A stretch of DNA of 26,367 nt from Pseudomonadota bacterium (GCA_023412805.1 JAEZRM010000087.1:1-26367); one strand, 5' to 3'; shown: positions 15,803 through 23,580, counted from the first letter of the stretch. The notes: generated from the letters alone by a model not told the origin. Made by a program: numbers and translations.

Positions 15803-16861
15803 TCACTTCGCGCGCGGCTTGCGGGCGGGCGTTTTCCTGGCGGCTGCTTTGGTTGCCGCGGGGCCGCGCAAGGCTTCCAGCAGGGCTGTAAAGTCCGCCG
15901 GTATTGGGCTCTCAAAACTCAGGCGCTTTCCCGAAACAGGATGCTGGAAACCCAGCCCGGCAGCGTGAAGCGCCTGCCGGTCTAGTTGCGTGAGCGCCGT
16001 TTGCGCTTTTTCCGTCAAGCGCCGCGCGCTCGACTTGAAACCACTGCCATAGACAGGGTCGCCCATGACGGGATGACCGTTGTGCGCGAGATGCACGCGG
16101 ATCTGATGCGTGCGCCCGGTCTCGAGCTCGAGTTCCATGAGGGTCGCGATGGGGACGCCCTTCTCATCGCGGAAAACTTCGAGCACCGCATAGTGCGTCA
16201 CGGCATGGCGCGACGTCGGCCCTTCTGAGATGGCCATGCGCGTGCGGTTGTGGCGGCTTCGCGCGATCGATGCGTCGATGGCGCCGCGTGGGCGATCCGG
16301 CGCGCCCCAAACGAGCGCCACATAGCGCCGCGAGAGGCGCCCGTCGGCACCATGCGCGGCGAACTGCTCGGAAAGCCCGCGATGCGCCACATCGGATTTT
16401 GCAACGACGAGCAGCCCGCTCGTGTCCTTGTCGAGTCGATGCACGATCCCCGGCCGGCGCACGCCGCCGATCCCCGAAAGGCTGTCGCCGCAGTGCGCGA
16501 GCAGCGCATTGACCAAGGTTCCGCCGGCATGGCCTGGCGCCGGGTGGACGACCATGCCGGCGGGCTTGTCGACGACAATGAGGTCGCCGTCCTCATGAAC
16601 GATCGCGAGCTCGGTGTATTCCGCCTGCGGCGTGGCGGGCGCCGGCGGTGGCACGGCGACGGTATAGCGCTCGCCCGGTTTGACCCTCAGACCGGGCTCT
16701 TCTATCGTCCCGCGCGCGCCCGTCACATGGCCCTGCTTTATGAGGGCCTGGAGACGCGCGCGAGAGAGCTCAGCAATATGACTGCCGAGCACGCGATCGA
16801 TCCTCTGGCCGGCATCGGCCTCGGTGATCTCGATTGTGCGAATGTCCTCAGGCGCGGTCAT
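15803..16861 (-). CDS. rluD: RluA-family pseudouridine synthase (RluD-like)
   Basis: A 352-aa rRNA pseudouridine synthase. An N-terminal S4 RNA-binding domain (about 18-70, QRIDRVLGSHIAELSRARLQALIKQGHV) precedes the catalytic domain with aspartate D144 in RPGIVHRLDKDTSGLLVVAK. Further motifs are ELETGRTHQIRVHLAHNGHPVMGDPVYG and the LHAAGLGFQHP segment. RluD makes pseudouridines in helix 69 of 23S rRNA; the precise site here is inferred from family resemblance. The C-terminus carries a basic Ala/Lys/Arg/Pro tail (about 336-352), absent from E. coli RluD. No clear ribosome site precedes the ATG at 16859-16861. It is divergent from the small membrane protein gene by 47 nt. Confidence 0.93.
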   Translation of the reverse strand: MTAPEDIRTIEITEADAGQRIDRVLGSHIAELSRARLQALIKQGHVTGARGTIEEPGLRVKPGERYTVAVPPPAPATPQAEYTELAIVHEDGDLIVVDKPAGMVVHPAPGHAGGTLVNALLAHCGDSLSGIGGVRRPGIVHRLDKDTSGLLVVAKSDVAHRGLSEQFAAHGADGRLSRRYVALVWGAPDRPRGAIDASIARSRHNRTRMAISEGPTSRHAVTHYAVLEVFRDEKGVPIATLMELELETGRTHQIRVHLAHNGHPVMGDPVYGSGFKSSARRLTEKAQTALTQLDRQALHAAGLGFQHPVSGKRLSFESPIPADFTALLEALRGPAATKAAARKTPARKPRAK

Positions 16862-16908
16862 GTGATGGGCAGGTCTTGAAGCGGCCGGATGCGGTCAGGA
16901 GTGAATGA

Positions 16909-17298
16909 ATGCGCGACGACAACGCTGAACCAGCGGAGCCGCCGAGCGGACAGATGGCAGGCATCGTCCTCGGCGAGCGCCACATCCGCATGCTCCGGAT
17001 CGCCGTCATCATCATGAGTGTCATACTCGTGGTGGGTTTCATCGCCGTCATCGCGCGCATTATCTATCTCGTCAATCGCGGCGGCGATACTGCAGCGCCG
17101 GCCGCCATCACACAGCCCCTGCAGCAGGCCTCGCGTCTGGCGCTGCCGGCCGGCGCAAACGTGCGCCATATCTCGCTCGCCGGCTCGCGCCTCGCTGTCC
17201 ACTATGACAGCCCCACCGGCAGCGGCATCGTCGTTCTCGACCTCGGCACGGGCAATCCCGTCTCGCGGGTCGAGATCGTTCCCGAAACACCCCGGTAA
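16909..17298 (+). CDS. Small single-pass membrane protein, DUF6476-like
   Basis: A 129-aa protein with a short polar N-terminus and one transmembrane helix at about 29-55 (MLRIAVIIMSVILVVGFIAVIARIIYLV). After a Pro/Ala linker comes a beta-rich C-terminal part (SRLALPAGANVRHISLAGSRLAVHYD, then SGIVVLDLGTGNPVSRVEI) reminiscent of a single propeller blade. It resembles the small conserved protein found beside rluD in Rhizobiales relatives, which I recall as DUF6476; the name is tentative. Function is unknown. The ATG at 16909 has AGGAG 8 nt upstream. Being divergent from rluD with 47 nt between, the two share a promoter region. Confidence 0.75.
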   Translation: MRDDNAEPAEPPSGQMAGIVLGERHIRMLRIAVIIMSVILVVGFIAVIARIIYLVNRGGDTAAPAAITQPLQQASRLALPAGANVRHISLAGSRLAVHYDSPTGSGIVVLDLGTGNPVSRVEIVPETPR

Positions 17299-17324
17299 AC
17301 AAGAACCTTTGTGGGAGACGGCAA

Positions 17325-18329
17325 ATGAGAGCGTGGCAGATCGTGTCCGATGGCGGGATCGATGCCTTGAAATTCGCCGAAGTCGCGCCGAGCGCGCCGG
17401 GGCCGGGCGAAGTGCGCGTGCGTATGCGCGCCAACGCGATCAATTTCCGCGATCTGGCGACGATCCGCGATCCCGTTGCGCGCAAGCTTCCCTATCCGCG
17501 CCTGCCGAACTCCGATGGCGCCGGTGATGTGATCGCCGTCGGTCCCGGCGTGACCGCATTCAAGCCCGGCGATCGCGTGGCCTCCTGCTTCTTCCAGCGC
17601 TGGATCGACGGGCCATGCTCGATCGAGGCCATGAACAGCGCGCTCGGCGGTGCCATCGACGGCGTGCTCGCCGAGGAGGTGAACCTCAGCGCCGATGGCG
17701 TCGTGCCGATCCCAGACCATCTTTCCTACGCGGAAGGCGCGACGCTCCCCTGCGCGGCGCTCACCGCGTGGAATGCCATCGTCGAGGTGGGCCGCCTGAA
17801 GGCCGGTGACACCGTACTGCTCCTCGGCACGGGCGGCGTCTCGATCTTCGCGCTGCAGTTCGCTCAGCTGATGGGCGCACGCGCGATCATCACATCATCG
17901 AGCGAGGAAAAGCTCGCGCGGGCTCGCGAACTCGGCGCCTCGCTGACGATCAACTACCGCCAGAAGCCCGACTGGGAAAATGCGGTGCTGGAAGCTACGG
18001 ACGGCAAGGGCGTCGATCTCACTGTGGAAGTGGGCGGCGCCGGTACGCTGCCACGTTCGATCGCGGCGACCCGTGTTGCCGGCAGCATCGGCCTGATCGG
18101 CGTGCTCACGGGTGGCCAGATCGATCCAACGGCGGTCATGCGCAAGTCAATCCGCCTGCAGGGCATCTACGTCGGCTCGCGGCGCATGTTCCTCGATATG
18201 AACCGCGCCATCTCACTGAATGGCCTCAAACCCGTGATTGACCAAACATTCGCATTCGCCGACGCGCGCGCGGCCTATCACGCCATGGCGGCGGCCGGCC
18301 ACTTCGGCAAGATCGTCATCGAGATCTGA
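17325..18329 (+). CDS. Zinc-independent MDR alcohol dehydrogenase/quinone-reductase-like oxidoreductase
   Basis: A 334-aa medium-chain dehydrogenase/reductase. The N-terminal GroES-like domain contains EVRVRMRANAINFRDLATIRD. Asn/Phe/Arg/Asp (40-43) replaces the catalytic-zinc Cys of alcohol dehydrogenases, and the four-Cys structural-zinc lobe is missing, so it is of the zinc-free quinone oxidoreductase type. The Rossmann motif GTGGVS (168-173) binds NAD(P)H; the acidic/basic determinant region is ITSSSEEKLARARELGA, favouring NADPH by its serine cluster. Substrate is unknown. The start has GGGAGACGG upstream and lies 26 nt after the small membrane protein, so both may be one transcript. Confidence 0.88.
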   Translation: MRAWQIVSDGGIDALKFAEVAPSAPGPGEVRVRMRANAINFRDLATIRDPVARKLPYPRLPNSDGAGDVIAVGPGVTAFKPGDRVASCFFQRWIDGPCSIEAMNSALGGAIDGVLAEEVNLSADGVVPIPDHLSYAEGATLPCAALTAWNAIVEVGRLKAGDTVLLLGTGGVSIFALQFAQLMGARAIITSSSEEKLARARELGASLTINYRQKPDWENAVLEATDGKGVDLTVEVGGAGTLPRSIAATRVAGSIGLIGVLTGGQIDPTAVMRKSIRLQGIYVGSRRMFLDMNRAISLNGLKPVIDQTFAFADARAAYHAMAAAGHFGKIVIEI

Positions 18330-18334
18330 AGGCG

Positions 18335-18387
18335 GGGCGCATCCCGCTGGCGCCCGTGCGCGTTGATCTTGGGGCCTGTCAGCCCCA
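18335..18387 (+). other. Two hairpins immediately upstream of the exonuclease start
   Basis: GGGCGC (18335-18340) pairs with GCGCCC (18350-18355), and TGGGGC (18370-18375) pairs with GCCCCA (18382-18387). They fill the short gap between the MDR oxidoreductase and the exonuclease. No T-run follows, so they are poor intrinsic terminators, and no Shine-Dalgarno sequence is left between the second hairpin and the start codon. Confidence 0.45.
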
Positions 18388-18398
18388 GATTGATGCCC

Positions 18399-19412
18399 AT
18401 GCGTTCCGAAGACCTCATCTGCCCGACGCCGCAAGGGCTCTACTGCCCGCCAGCAGACGTCTACATCGACCCCATGCGGCCCGTTCCGCGGGCGCTCATC
18501 ACGCACGGCCATTCGGATCACGCGCGCGCAGGCCACGGTGCCGTGATGGCCACCGAAGAAACACTCGGCATCATGGCCGAGCGCTATGGCGAGGATTTCA
18601 CGGGGACACGCCAACCCACCGCCTTCGGCGATGTGGTGAACATCAACGGCGTGGACGTCTCCTTTCATCCAGCCGGCCACGTGCTCGGATCGGCGCAGAT
18701 CCGATTTGTGTGGCGCGGTTTCCGCGCTGTGGTTTCGGGCGACTACAAGCGCCTGCACGATCGCACTGCGGGCACGTTCGAGCCGATCGCGTGCGACCTT
18801 TTCGTGAGCGAAGCCACGTTCGGTCTCCCCGTGTTTCGCCATCCGCCAACCGAACACGAAGTGGCCAAGCTGCTCGAAAGCGTCGAGCTGTTTCCTGAGC
18901 GCGCGCACCTCGTCGGCGCCTATCCACTCGGCAAGTCGCAGCGGCTCATGGCGCTCGTGCGTGATGCGGGATACGACAAGCCCATCTATATCCATGGCGC
19001 CCTCGCGCGGCTCACGGCCTTCTATCAGGCGCGCGGCATCGACCTCGGCGACATTCGCCCCGTCGTGCTCGACGAGCGCAAGAACCTCGGTGGCACGATC
19101 GTGATTTGCCCGCCAAGCGCCATCCAGGAAGCATGGTCGCGCAAATTTCCCGATCCGGTTACGGCCTTCGCATCAGGCTGGATGCGCGTGCGTGCGCGCG
19201 CCAAGCAGAAGGGCGTGGAGTTGCCGCTCGTCGTATCCGATCATGCCGACTGGGATGACCTCGGCCGCACGATCCGCGAGACCGGCGCCGAAGAAGTATG
19301 GGTGACGCACGGCGCCGAGGAAGCGCTCGTACACTGGTGCGAGACGCAAGGCATCCGCGCACGCCCTCTCAGGCTCATCGGCTACGGCGACGAAGAAGGC
19401 GAGGCCGCATGA
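18399..19412 (+). CDS. Ligase-associated DNA exonuclease (metallo-beta-lactamase/beta-CASP-like)
   Basis: A 337-aa metallo-beta-lactamase-fold nuclease of the group found with bacterial ATP-dependent DNA ligases. The metal-binding motif is THGHSDHA (35-42). The second metal region is SFHPAGHVLGSAQI, the VVSGDYKR strand supplies the Asp, and the C-terminal VVSDHADWDDL is the beta-CASP-like histidine motif. The opening RSEDLICPTPQGLYCPPADVYIDP is diagnostic for the ligase-associated family. It presumably trims DNA ends for the ligase. ATG 18399 is preferred over ATG 18393 by comparison with the usual N-terminus; neither has a ribosome site. It overlaps the ligase gene by 4 nt (ATGA). Confidence 0.92.
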   Translation: MRSEDLICPTPQGLYCPPADVYIDPMRPVPRALITHGHSDHARAGHGAVMATEETLGIMAERYGEDFTGTRQPTAFGDVVNINGVDVSFHPAGHVLGSAQIRFVWRGFRAVVSGDYKRLHDRTAGTFEPIACDLFVSEATFGLPVFRHPPTEHEVAKLLESVELFPERAHLVGAYPLGKSQRLMALVRDAGYDKPIYIHGALARLTAFYQARGIDLGDIRPVVLDERKNLGGTIVICPPSAIQEAWSRKFPDPVTAFASGWMRVRARAKQKGVELPLVVSDHADWDDLGRTIRETGAEEVWVTHGAEEALVHWCETQGIRARPLRLIGYGDEEGEAA

Positions 19413-21049
19413 ACCGCTTCGCCGCGCTCATAGATCGCCTTGGTTATGAGCCACGCCGCAATGCCAAGCTGCGGCTCATGACGGACTATTTTCGCGACAC
19501 GCCCGATCCCGAACGCGGATGGGCGTTGGCCGCGCTGACGGGCGCGCTTTCCTTTCGTCATGCCAAGCCTGCGCTGATCAAGGGCCTCATCCAGGAGCGA
19601 ACCGACACGGTCCTGTTCGCACTCTCCTACGATTATGTCGGCGATCTCGCGGAGACGGTCGCACTCATGTGGCCCGCGCAAGGCGGCGCCAACGAGATCC
19701 CGCACCTCTCCGATATCGTCGCAGGCCTCAACGAGACAACCAAGGCCGATCTGCCGCGCCGTCTCGCGAGTTGGCTCGATGCGCTCGACGAAACAGGCCG
19801 CTGGGCACTTCTGAAACTCATCACGGGTGCCATGCGCATTGGTGCTTCTGCGCGGCTCGCAAAGACCGCTGTCGCTCGCCTCGGCACGCTCACACCCGAT
19901 GAAATCGAGCTCGTCTGGCATGGCCTCGCACCACCTTATCTCGATCTCTTCGCCTGGGCCGAGGGCAAAGGACCAAAGCCCGACACCGTCAATCCCGCGC
20001 CCTTTCATCCGCCCATGCTCTCGCATCCGCTGGACGATGTCGGCAATTGGCGCGAGACATTGAGCGCCGATAACTTCTCCGCCGAATGGAAATGGGACGG
20101 CATTCGCGTGCAGGCTGTCGGCGGCATCGACGAACAAGGCCGCCGCGTCGCGCGCCTCTACTCACGCACGGGCGAGGACATTTCCGCCGCCTTTCCCGAT
20201 GTGGTCGATGCCATCCAATTCGAGGGCGCGATCGATGGTGAACTGCTGATCCTGCGCGACGCCCGCGTGCAGAGCTTCAACGTGCTTCAGCAGCGCCTTA
20301 ATCGCAAAGCCATCACGGCGAAGCTGCTCACCGAGTTCCCAGCTCACATCCGTGCCTACGATCTGCTCGTCGATCATGGCGAGGACATCCGCGGGCTCAC
20401 CTTCATCGAGCGGCGCGCGCGTCTCGAAGCACTCATCGCCAAGCTCGATCATGCGCGCATCGACCTGTCGCCGATCGTCCCATTCACGGATTGGAGCACA
20501 CTCGCCGCTGCGCGCGCCACGCCGGCCTCCGCAGGCGCGGGCGAGGACGCCGACGCGATCGAAGGCATCATGTTGAAGCGGCGCGACAGCACGTATGTAC
20601 CCGGCCGCCCTAAAGGCCCGTGGTTCAAGTGGAAGCGCGACGCCTACACCGTCGATGCCGTGATGATGTACGCCCAGCGCGGACACGGAAAGCGCTCGTC
20701 CTTCTACTCGGACTACACCTTCGGGCTTTGGCGGCAGGGCGAGAACGGCGCGGATGAACTCGTACCCGTCGGCAAGGCCTACTCGGGCATCACCGACGAG
20801 GAACTGGCGGCGCTCGATCGCTTCGTGCGCAAGAATACGATCAACCGCTTCGGCCCTGTGCGCGAGGTCACGCACACGCCCGATGCGGGTGTCGTCCTGG
20901 AAATCGCCTTCGAAGGCCTCAACCGATCGACGCGCCACCGCTCCGGCGTTGCGATGCGCTTTCCGCGCATCCACCGCATCCGCTGGGACAAGCCGGCACG
21001 TGAAGCCGACCGCCTCGAGCACCTCGAAGCGCTGCTGCGAGAAATCTAG
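19409..21049 (+). CDS. ATP-dependent DNA ligase (cisplatin damage response type, LigC/LigB-like)
   Basis: A 546-aa ATP-dependent DNA ligase. The adenylation lysine is K228 in the KxDG motif EWKWDGIR. Other nucleotidyltransferase motifs are visible as RLYSRTGEDIS (motif Ia/III region), IDGELLI, EGIMLKRRDSTYVPG and PWFKWKRDAYTVDAVMM (motifs IV-V). The C-terminus is the OB fold ending FPRIHRIRWDKPAREADRLEHL. An N-terminal helical domain of about 200 aa (about 1-200) precedes the catalytic core, as in the subfamily annotated as cisplatin damage response ligase. It seals nicks during repair together with the exonuclease encoded immediately upstream. The start is the ATG overlapping the exonuclease stop. 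The helicase and PdeM-type endonuclease usually linked to this pair are not adjacent. Confidence 0.94.
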   Translation: MNRFAALIDRLGYEPRRNAKLRLMTDYFRDTPDPERGWALAALTGALSFRHAKPALIKGLIQERTDTVLFALSYDYVGDLAETVALMWPAQGGANEIPHLSDIVAGLNETTKADLPRRLASWLDALDETGRWALLKLITGAMRIGASARLAKTAVARLGTLTPDEIELVWHGLAPPYLDLFAWAEGKGPKPDTVNPAPFHPPMLSHPLDDVGNWRETLSADNFSAEWKWDGIRVQAVGGIDEQGRRVARLYSRTGEDISAAFPDVVDAIQFEGAIDGELLILRDARVQSFNVLQQRLNRKAITAKLLTEFPAHIRAYDLLVDHGEDIRGLTFIERRARLEALIAKLDHARIDLSPIVPFTDWSTLAAARATPASAGAGEDADAIEGIMLKRRDSTYVPGRPKGPWFKWKRDAYTVDAVMMYAQRGHGKRSSFYSDYTFGLWRQGENGADELVPVGKAYSGITDEELAALDRFVRKNTINRFGPVREVTHTPDAGVVLEIAFEGLNRSTRHRSGVAMRFPRIHRIRWDKPAREADRLEHLEALLREI

Positions 21050-21071
21050 ACGGCAGGCGAATTCGATCGCG

Positions 21072-21347
21072 CTACTTACAAGCCTTCTGGCGCGCGGTGC
21101 AGGTCGGCATGACCATATCGCCGGTGCACTTCATCGCAACGGGACCGACAGCCTTGGCACCCATGTTGCTGATCGAATTGTTGAGCGCAGCCGTCGCCAT
21201 GTATTTCGCGAGATCCGGGGTAACCATCGTCGCCTGACCACCGGCGCGTACGCACTTCGCCCTCGCCTCGGCTTGCATTGTCGTCAAACCACCACCCGCG
21301 ATAGCCACAGCCGCCGCGACGCCCGCGATCACATAAATCTTTCTCAT
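21072..21347 (-). CDS. Small secreted four-cysteine protein, unknown function
   Basis: A 91-aa protein with a signal peptide: MRKIYVIAGVAAAVAIAGGG plus a cleavable region ending near ARA (about 28-30). The mature peptide of about 60 residues has four cysteines (C32, C74, C83, C90), which could form two disulfides, and a helical middle (TPDLAKYMATAALNNSISNM). I do not recognise the family. The start is certain: a perfect AGGAGGT site precedes the ATG, whereas the open frame further upstream has none. It ends 22 nt from the convergent DNA ligase stop. It leads the block of small exported proteins that includes two BA14K-like genes, so an envelope role is likely but unproven. Confidence 0.8.
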   Translation of the reverse strand: MRKIYVIAGVAAAVAIAGGGLTTMQAEARAKCVRAGGQATMVTPDLAKYMATAALNNSISNMGAKAVGPVAMKCTGDMVMPTCTARQKACK

Positions 21348-21490
21348 TGTGACCTCCTGTGTGGAATGCACCAACGCACGCACAATGCCACGAAGCGCGG
21401 ATTCGAAGACGACGGCGCCACCGTTTTCCCACAGCCGTTGCCGCCGGGTTACGCGCACAAAGAGCGTAAGTCCTGCAGCACACAGCACCC

Positions 21491-21525
21491 AAAAGACGAG
21501 AGCCGGCCACGACGGGCCGGCTCTC
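21491..21525 (-). terminator. Strong terminator of the first BA14K-like gene
   Basis: GAGAGCCGGCC (21498-21508) pairs perfectly with GGCCGGCTCTC (21515-21525) over a 6-nt loop. On the minus strand it is followed by GTCTTTT. It sits 26 nt past the stop of the BA14K-like gene and separates it from the four-Cys peptide gene. Confidence 0.88.
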
Positions 21526-21550
21526 TTGCATCACACGAGTTCGAGGGTGT

Positions 21551-21985
21551 TTAGCGAACCAGGTACGGGCACAGGCGACGCGGGCCGTCGTAGGGCTGGA
21601 ACGTGCCGTCGGACCAGCTGAACGACTGGTAGCGATCCGCGCACATTTCCCAGCGATCGCGATGGCTGGCCTGAGACTGGGCAATGGTGCTGCCAATGAT
21701 GAGGCCGCCGATGATCGCCGGTGCGACCCAGCGGCCGCCACCCCTGTAACTGCGACGATAGTGACGCCGCCCGTAATAGCCGCCACGACGGCGAACCTGC
21801 TCGACGTTGCTCTGCGCCATGTTTTGGCCGGCCGAACTCATCGAACCCAACACCGAGGTGTTGATCACCATGCTCGAATTGGAATTCAGCGCGGGCGCGG
21901 GAATGACCGCCGCCGAGGCCGGCACGCTGCCGAGGGCGCCAACACCAATCGCCAGCGCGGCGATCTTCAGGTTCATCATACGCAT
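21551..21985 (-). CDS. BA14K-like exported protein 1
   Basis: A 144-aa protein with an N-terminal signal peptide (MRMMNLKIAALAIGVGALGS, cleavage after ASA near 26). A Ser/Asn-rich linker follows, then a short Arg/Tyr/Gly segment (65-86) and a hydrophobic helix (about 87-104). The C-terminal BA14K motif is RDRWEMCADRYQSFSWSDGTFQPYDGPRRLCP, with two cysteines (C115, C139). BA14K proteins, first known as a Brucella immunogen with lectin-like properties, are envelope proteins of Rhizobiales relatives. It is a clear paralogue of the next gene. The start at 21985 is supported by AGGAG 7 nt upstream; ATGs at codons 3-4 are alternatives. It carries its own terminator. Confidence 0.85.
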   Translation of the reverse strand: MRMMNLKIAALAIGVGALGSVPASAAVIPAPALNSNSSMVINTSVLGSMSSAGQNMAQSNVEQVRRRGGYYGRRHYRRSYRGGGRWVAPAIIGGLIIGSTIAQSQASHRDRWEMCADRYQSFSWSDGTFQPYDGPRRLCPYLVR

Positions 21986-22268
21986 CAGTCTTCTCCTCTT
22001 CATGCTCTACGCGCTGGTGCAACCCTTGCCCACCGCACGCCACTCCAGGAAAGGAACAGACCTGACGGCCCACTCCCTCGAAGAGGGCCTGTGACGGCCC
22101 TTGCTCCCTAACGACAGCGCGACGCGATATCCGTCGATGCGCCCGATCAAATCATGCTCGCCTCACGCGGCATTTCTCGGAACCCCTACTCAAGGAACTC
22201 GCTTAATGGATCGTCACAAAGCGACTAAAATGCCGACGAACTCCGTGACAAATTGCCGGCTCGGCAAA

Positions 22269-22295
22269 GCCGCCGCATCGCGGGGATGCGGCGGC
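22269..22295 (-). terminator. Terminator-like hairpin of the second BA14K-like gene
   Basis: GCCGCCGCATC (22269-22279) pairs perfectly with GATGCGGCGGC (22285-22295). On the minus strand only TTTGCC follows, so it is a strong stem with a weak T-run. It lies 36 nt past the stop of the second BA14K-like gene. Confidence 0.65.
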
Positions 22296-22330
22296 CTGAT
22301 GTCTGAAGCTCATGCCTGAAGCTCAGCGAG

Positions 22331-22996
22331 CTAGCGCCTCAGATATGGGCAGAGCAGGCGCGGACGGTCGCCATAAGGCTGATACGTGCCGTCGCTCCAG
22401 CGGAACGAGCGGAACCGTGCCGCACAGCGCTCCCAGCGATCACCGTAGCGTGCCTGCGACTGGCTCACCGTTCCACCGAGGATCAGCGCTGCCGTACCGG
22501 CTACGATCGCCGGACCGATCCAACGTCCACCGTACCAATAGCGGCCGCTGCGATAACCGCGACGGTAGTAGCGGTTGCGGTAGTAGCCGCGCCCACCACG
22601 ATAATACCGACCGCGATAGTAGCGACCGCCCCGCCACCCGCGACCACTGCGGAAAGCGCGTCCGCGATAGCTGCGGCCACCTCGCAACGAGCGCCCGCGA
22701 TAAGCGCGACTGCCGCGGGCCGAGCGGCTACCACGGAACGAACGCCCACCACGGAACGATCGACCGCCACGCGCCGAGCGACGGGCACTGCGGCCTCGCC
22801 GCTGCGCCTGCTCGACATTGCTGGTTGCGAGATTTTGCCCGCTCGGTGCGAGCGCACCAGGGGCGGACGTGTTGATCACCCCGCTCGGTTTGGGAATTTG
22901 CGACGGAGCCGGTGCCACCGCCGCCGAGGCCGGCACGCTTGAAAGCGTACCAAGGCCGATCGCCACTGCGGCGATCCTCAATCTCATGAAACGCAA
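22331..22996 (-). CDS. BA14K-like exported protein 2 with RGG/YRG-rich repeat region
   Basis: A 221-aa paralogue of the previous gene. The signal peptide (to about 26), the hydrophobic helix (159-175) and the C-terminal BA14K motif (RWERCAARFRSFRWSDGTYQPY, C191 and C216) align closely. Between them the Arg/Tyr/Gly linker is expanded from about 22 to about 93 residues (66-158) of RGG, FRG, SRG and YYRG repeats. The start codon is a TTG at 22994-22996, which aligns with the ATG of the paralogue and has the same AGGAG spacing (7 nt). An ATG at codon 4 lies too far from that site. An EcfG-like promoter lies about 70 nt upstream, pointing to general-stress control. Envelope function is inferred. 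Confidence 0.85.
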   Translation of the reverse strand: MRFMRLRIAAVAIGLGTLSSVPASAAVAPAPSQIPKPSGVINTSAPGALAPSGQNLATSNVEQAQRRGRSARRSARGGRSFRGGRSFRGSRSARGSRAYRGRSLRGGRSYRGRAFRSGRGWRGGRYYRGRYYRGGRGYYRNRYYRRGYRSGRYWYGGRWIGPAIVAGTAALILGGTVSQSQARYGDRWERCAARFRSFRWSDGTYQPYGDRPRLLCPYLRR

Positions 22997-23067
22997 CAGA
23001 CCTCTCCTTTCCTGCTTCTGTCGCAGGCGCTCCCGGCAAGCCTCCTGCGAAAGGCTACTGGAGAGGT

Positions 23068-23092
23068 AACGTCGTACGGGGGCGGATGTTCC
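23068..23092 (-). promoter_or_regulatory. EcfG-type (general stress sigma) promoter of BA14K-like gene 2
   Basis: On the minus strand GGAAC (23088-23092) and CGTT (23068-23071) are separated by exactly 16 nt. This matches the alphaproteobacterial EcfG consensus GGAAC-N16/17-CGTT. I saw no other intergenic match of this kind in the window. It lies about 70 nt upstream of the TTG start. Confidence 0.65.
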
Positions 23093-23142
23093 GAATTTGG
23101 AGGAAGTGCCGCGACTTCAAGAGTTAACCGTCGCGCGCGCGT

Positions 23143-23580
23143 TCACGCGCTGCGCGCGGCATTCTCCATGTGGCGGACGAGACGCTGAAAGGCCTCCATG
23201 TACGGCGCGTCGTGGCGCTCCTCGACGCGCACGATGAGACCGTTCTTGAACCAATAGCGAAAGTGAAGCCGCTCGCAGAGACGTTCGCCCGTCTTCTTAT
23301 GGGTCTTTTGCGTCGTAACGACCGAACGGCTGAACTCCCGCTCGTGTGCGTAGCTCTCGATCTCGAACGTGTCGACGTAGAAGGCATCGATAACGAGTTG
23401 CAGTCGCAAGCGCAGGTCCTCTTTGCCGTAGGAGCTGGCCGCGTAAGGCACTGCAAAACCATCGACGTTGATGAGGTGGAGAACATCCTCGTCAAACAGC
23501 CGCATCACGCCATCGAGATCGCCGGCAGCCCAGCGTTCGTGGACGAGATGAAAGGCAGCGCGCTCGATATCGAGGGACAT
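23143..23580 (-). CDS. SnoaL/NTF2-like protein A (tandem paralogue)
   Basis: A 145-aa cone-shaped alpha+beta barrel (SnoaL/NTF2-like) protein. The N-terminal helix pair (ERAAFHLVHERWAAGDLDGVMRLFDEDVLHLINVDG), the AVPY...SSYGKEDLRLRLQL stretch (43-62) and the C-terminal ENGLIVRVEERHDAPYMEAFQRLVRHMENAAR-like strand and helix are shared with the two neighbouring genes. Such proteins are either small enzymes (isomerases, cyclases) or ligand-binding pockets; which applies is unknown. The start is uncertain: ATG 23580 aligns with the paralogues, while an ATG 15 nt upstream would add five residues, and neither has a ribosome site. It is the most divergent copy and the one furthest downstream on the minus strand. 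Confidence 0.82.
   Translation of the reverse strand: MSLDIERAAFHLVHERWAAGDLDGVMRLFDEDVLHLINVDGFAVPYAASSYGKEDLRLRLQLVIDAFYVDTFEIESYAHEREFSRSVVTTQKTHKKTGERLCERLHFRYWFKNGLIVRVEERHDAPYMEAFQRLVRHMENAARSA

Noticed and set aside
22178..22203. GGAAC-N16-CGCT on the plus strand as a second EcfG promoter
   Set aside because: The -10 box mismatches (CGCT, not CGTT) and no plus-strand gene follows.
22312..22875. 187-codon plus-strand open frame
   Set aside because: Antisense of the RGG-rich BA14K-like gene; the Ser/Arg/Asp/His repeats are its complement.
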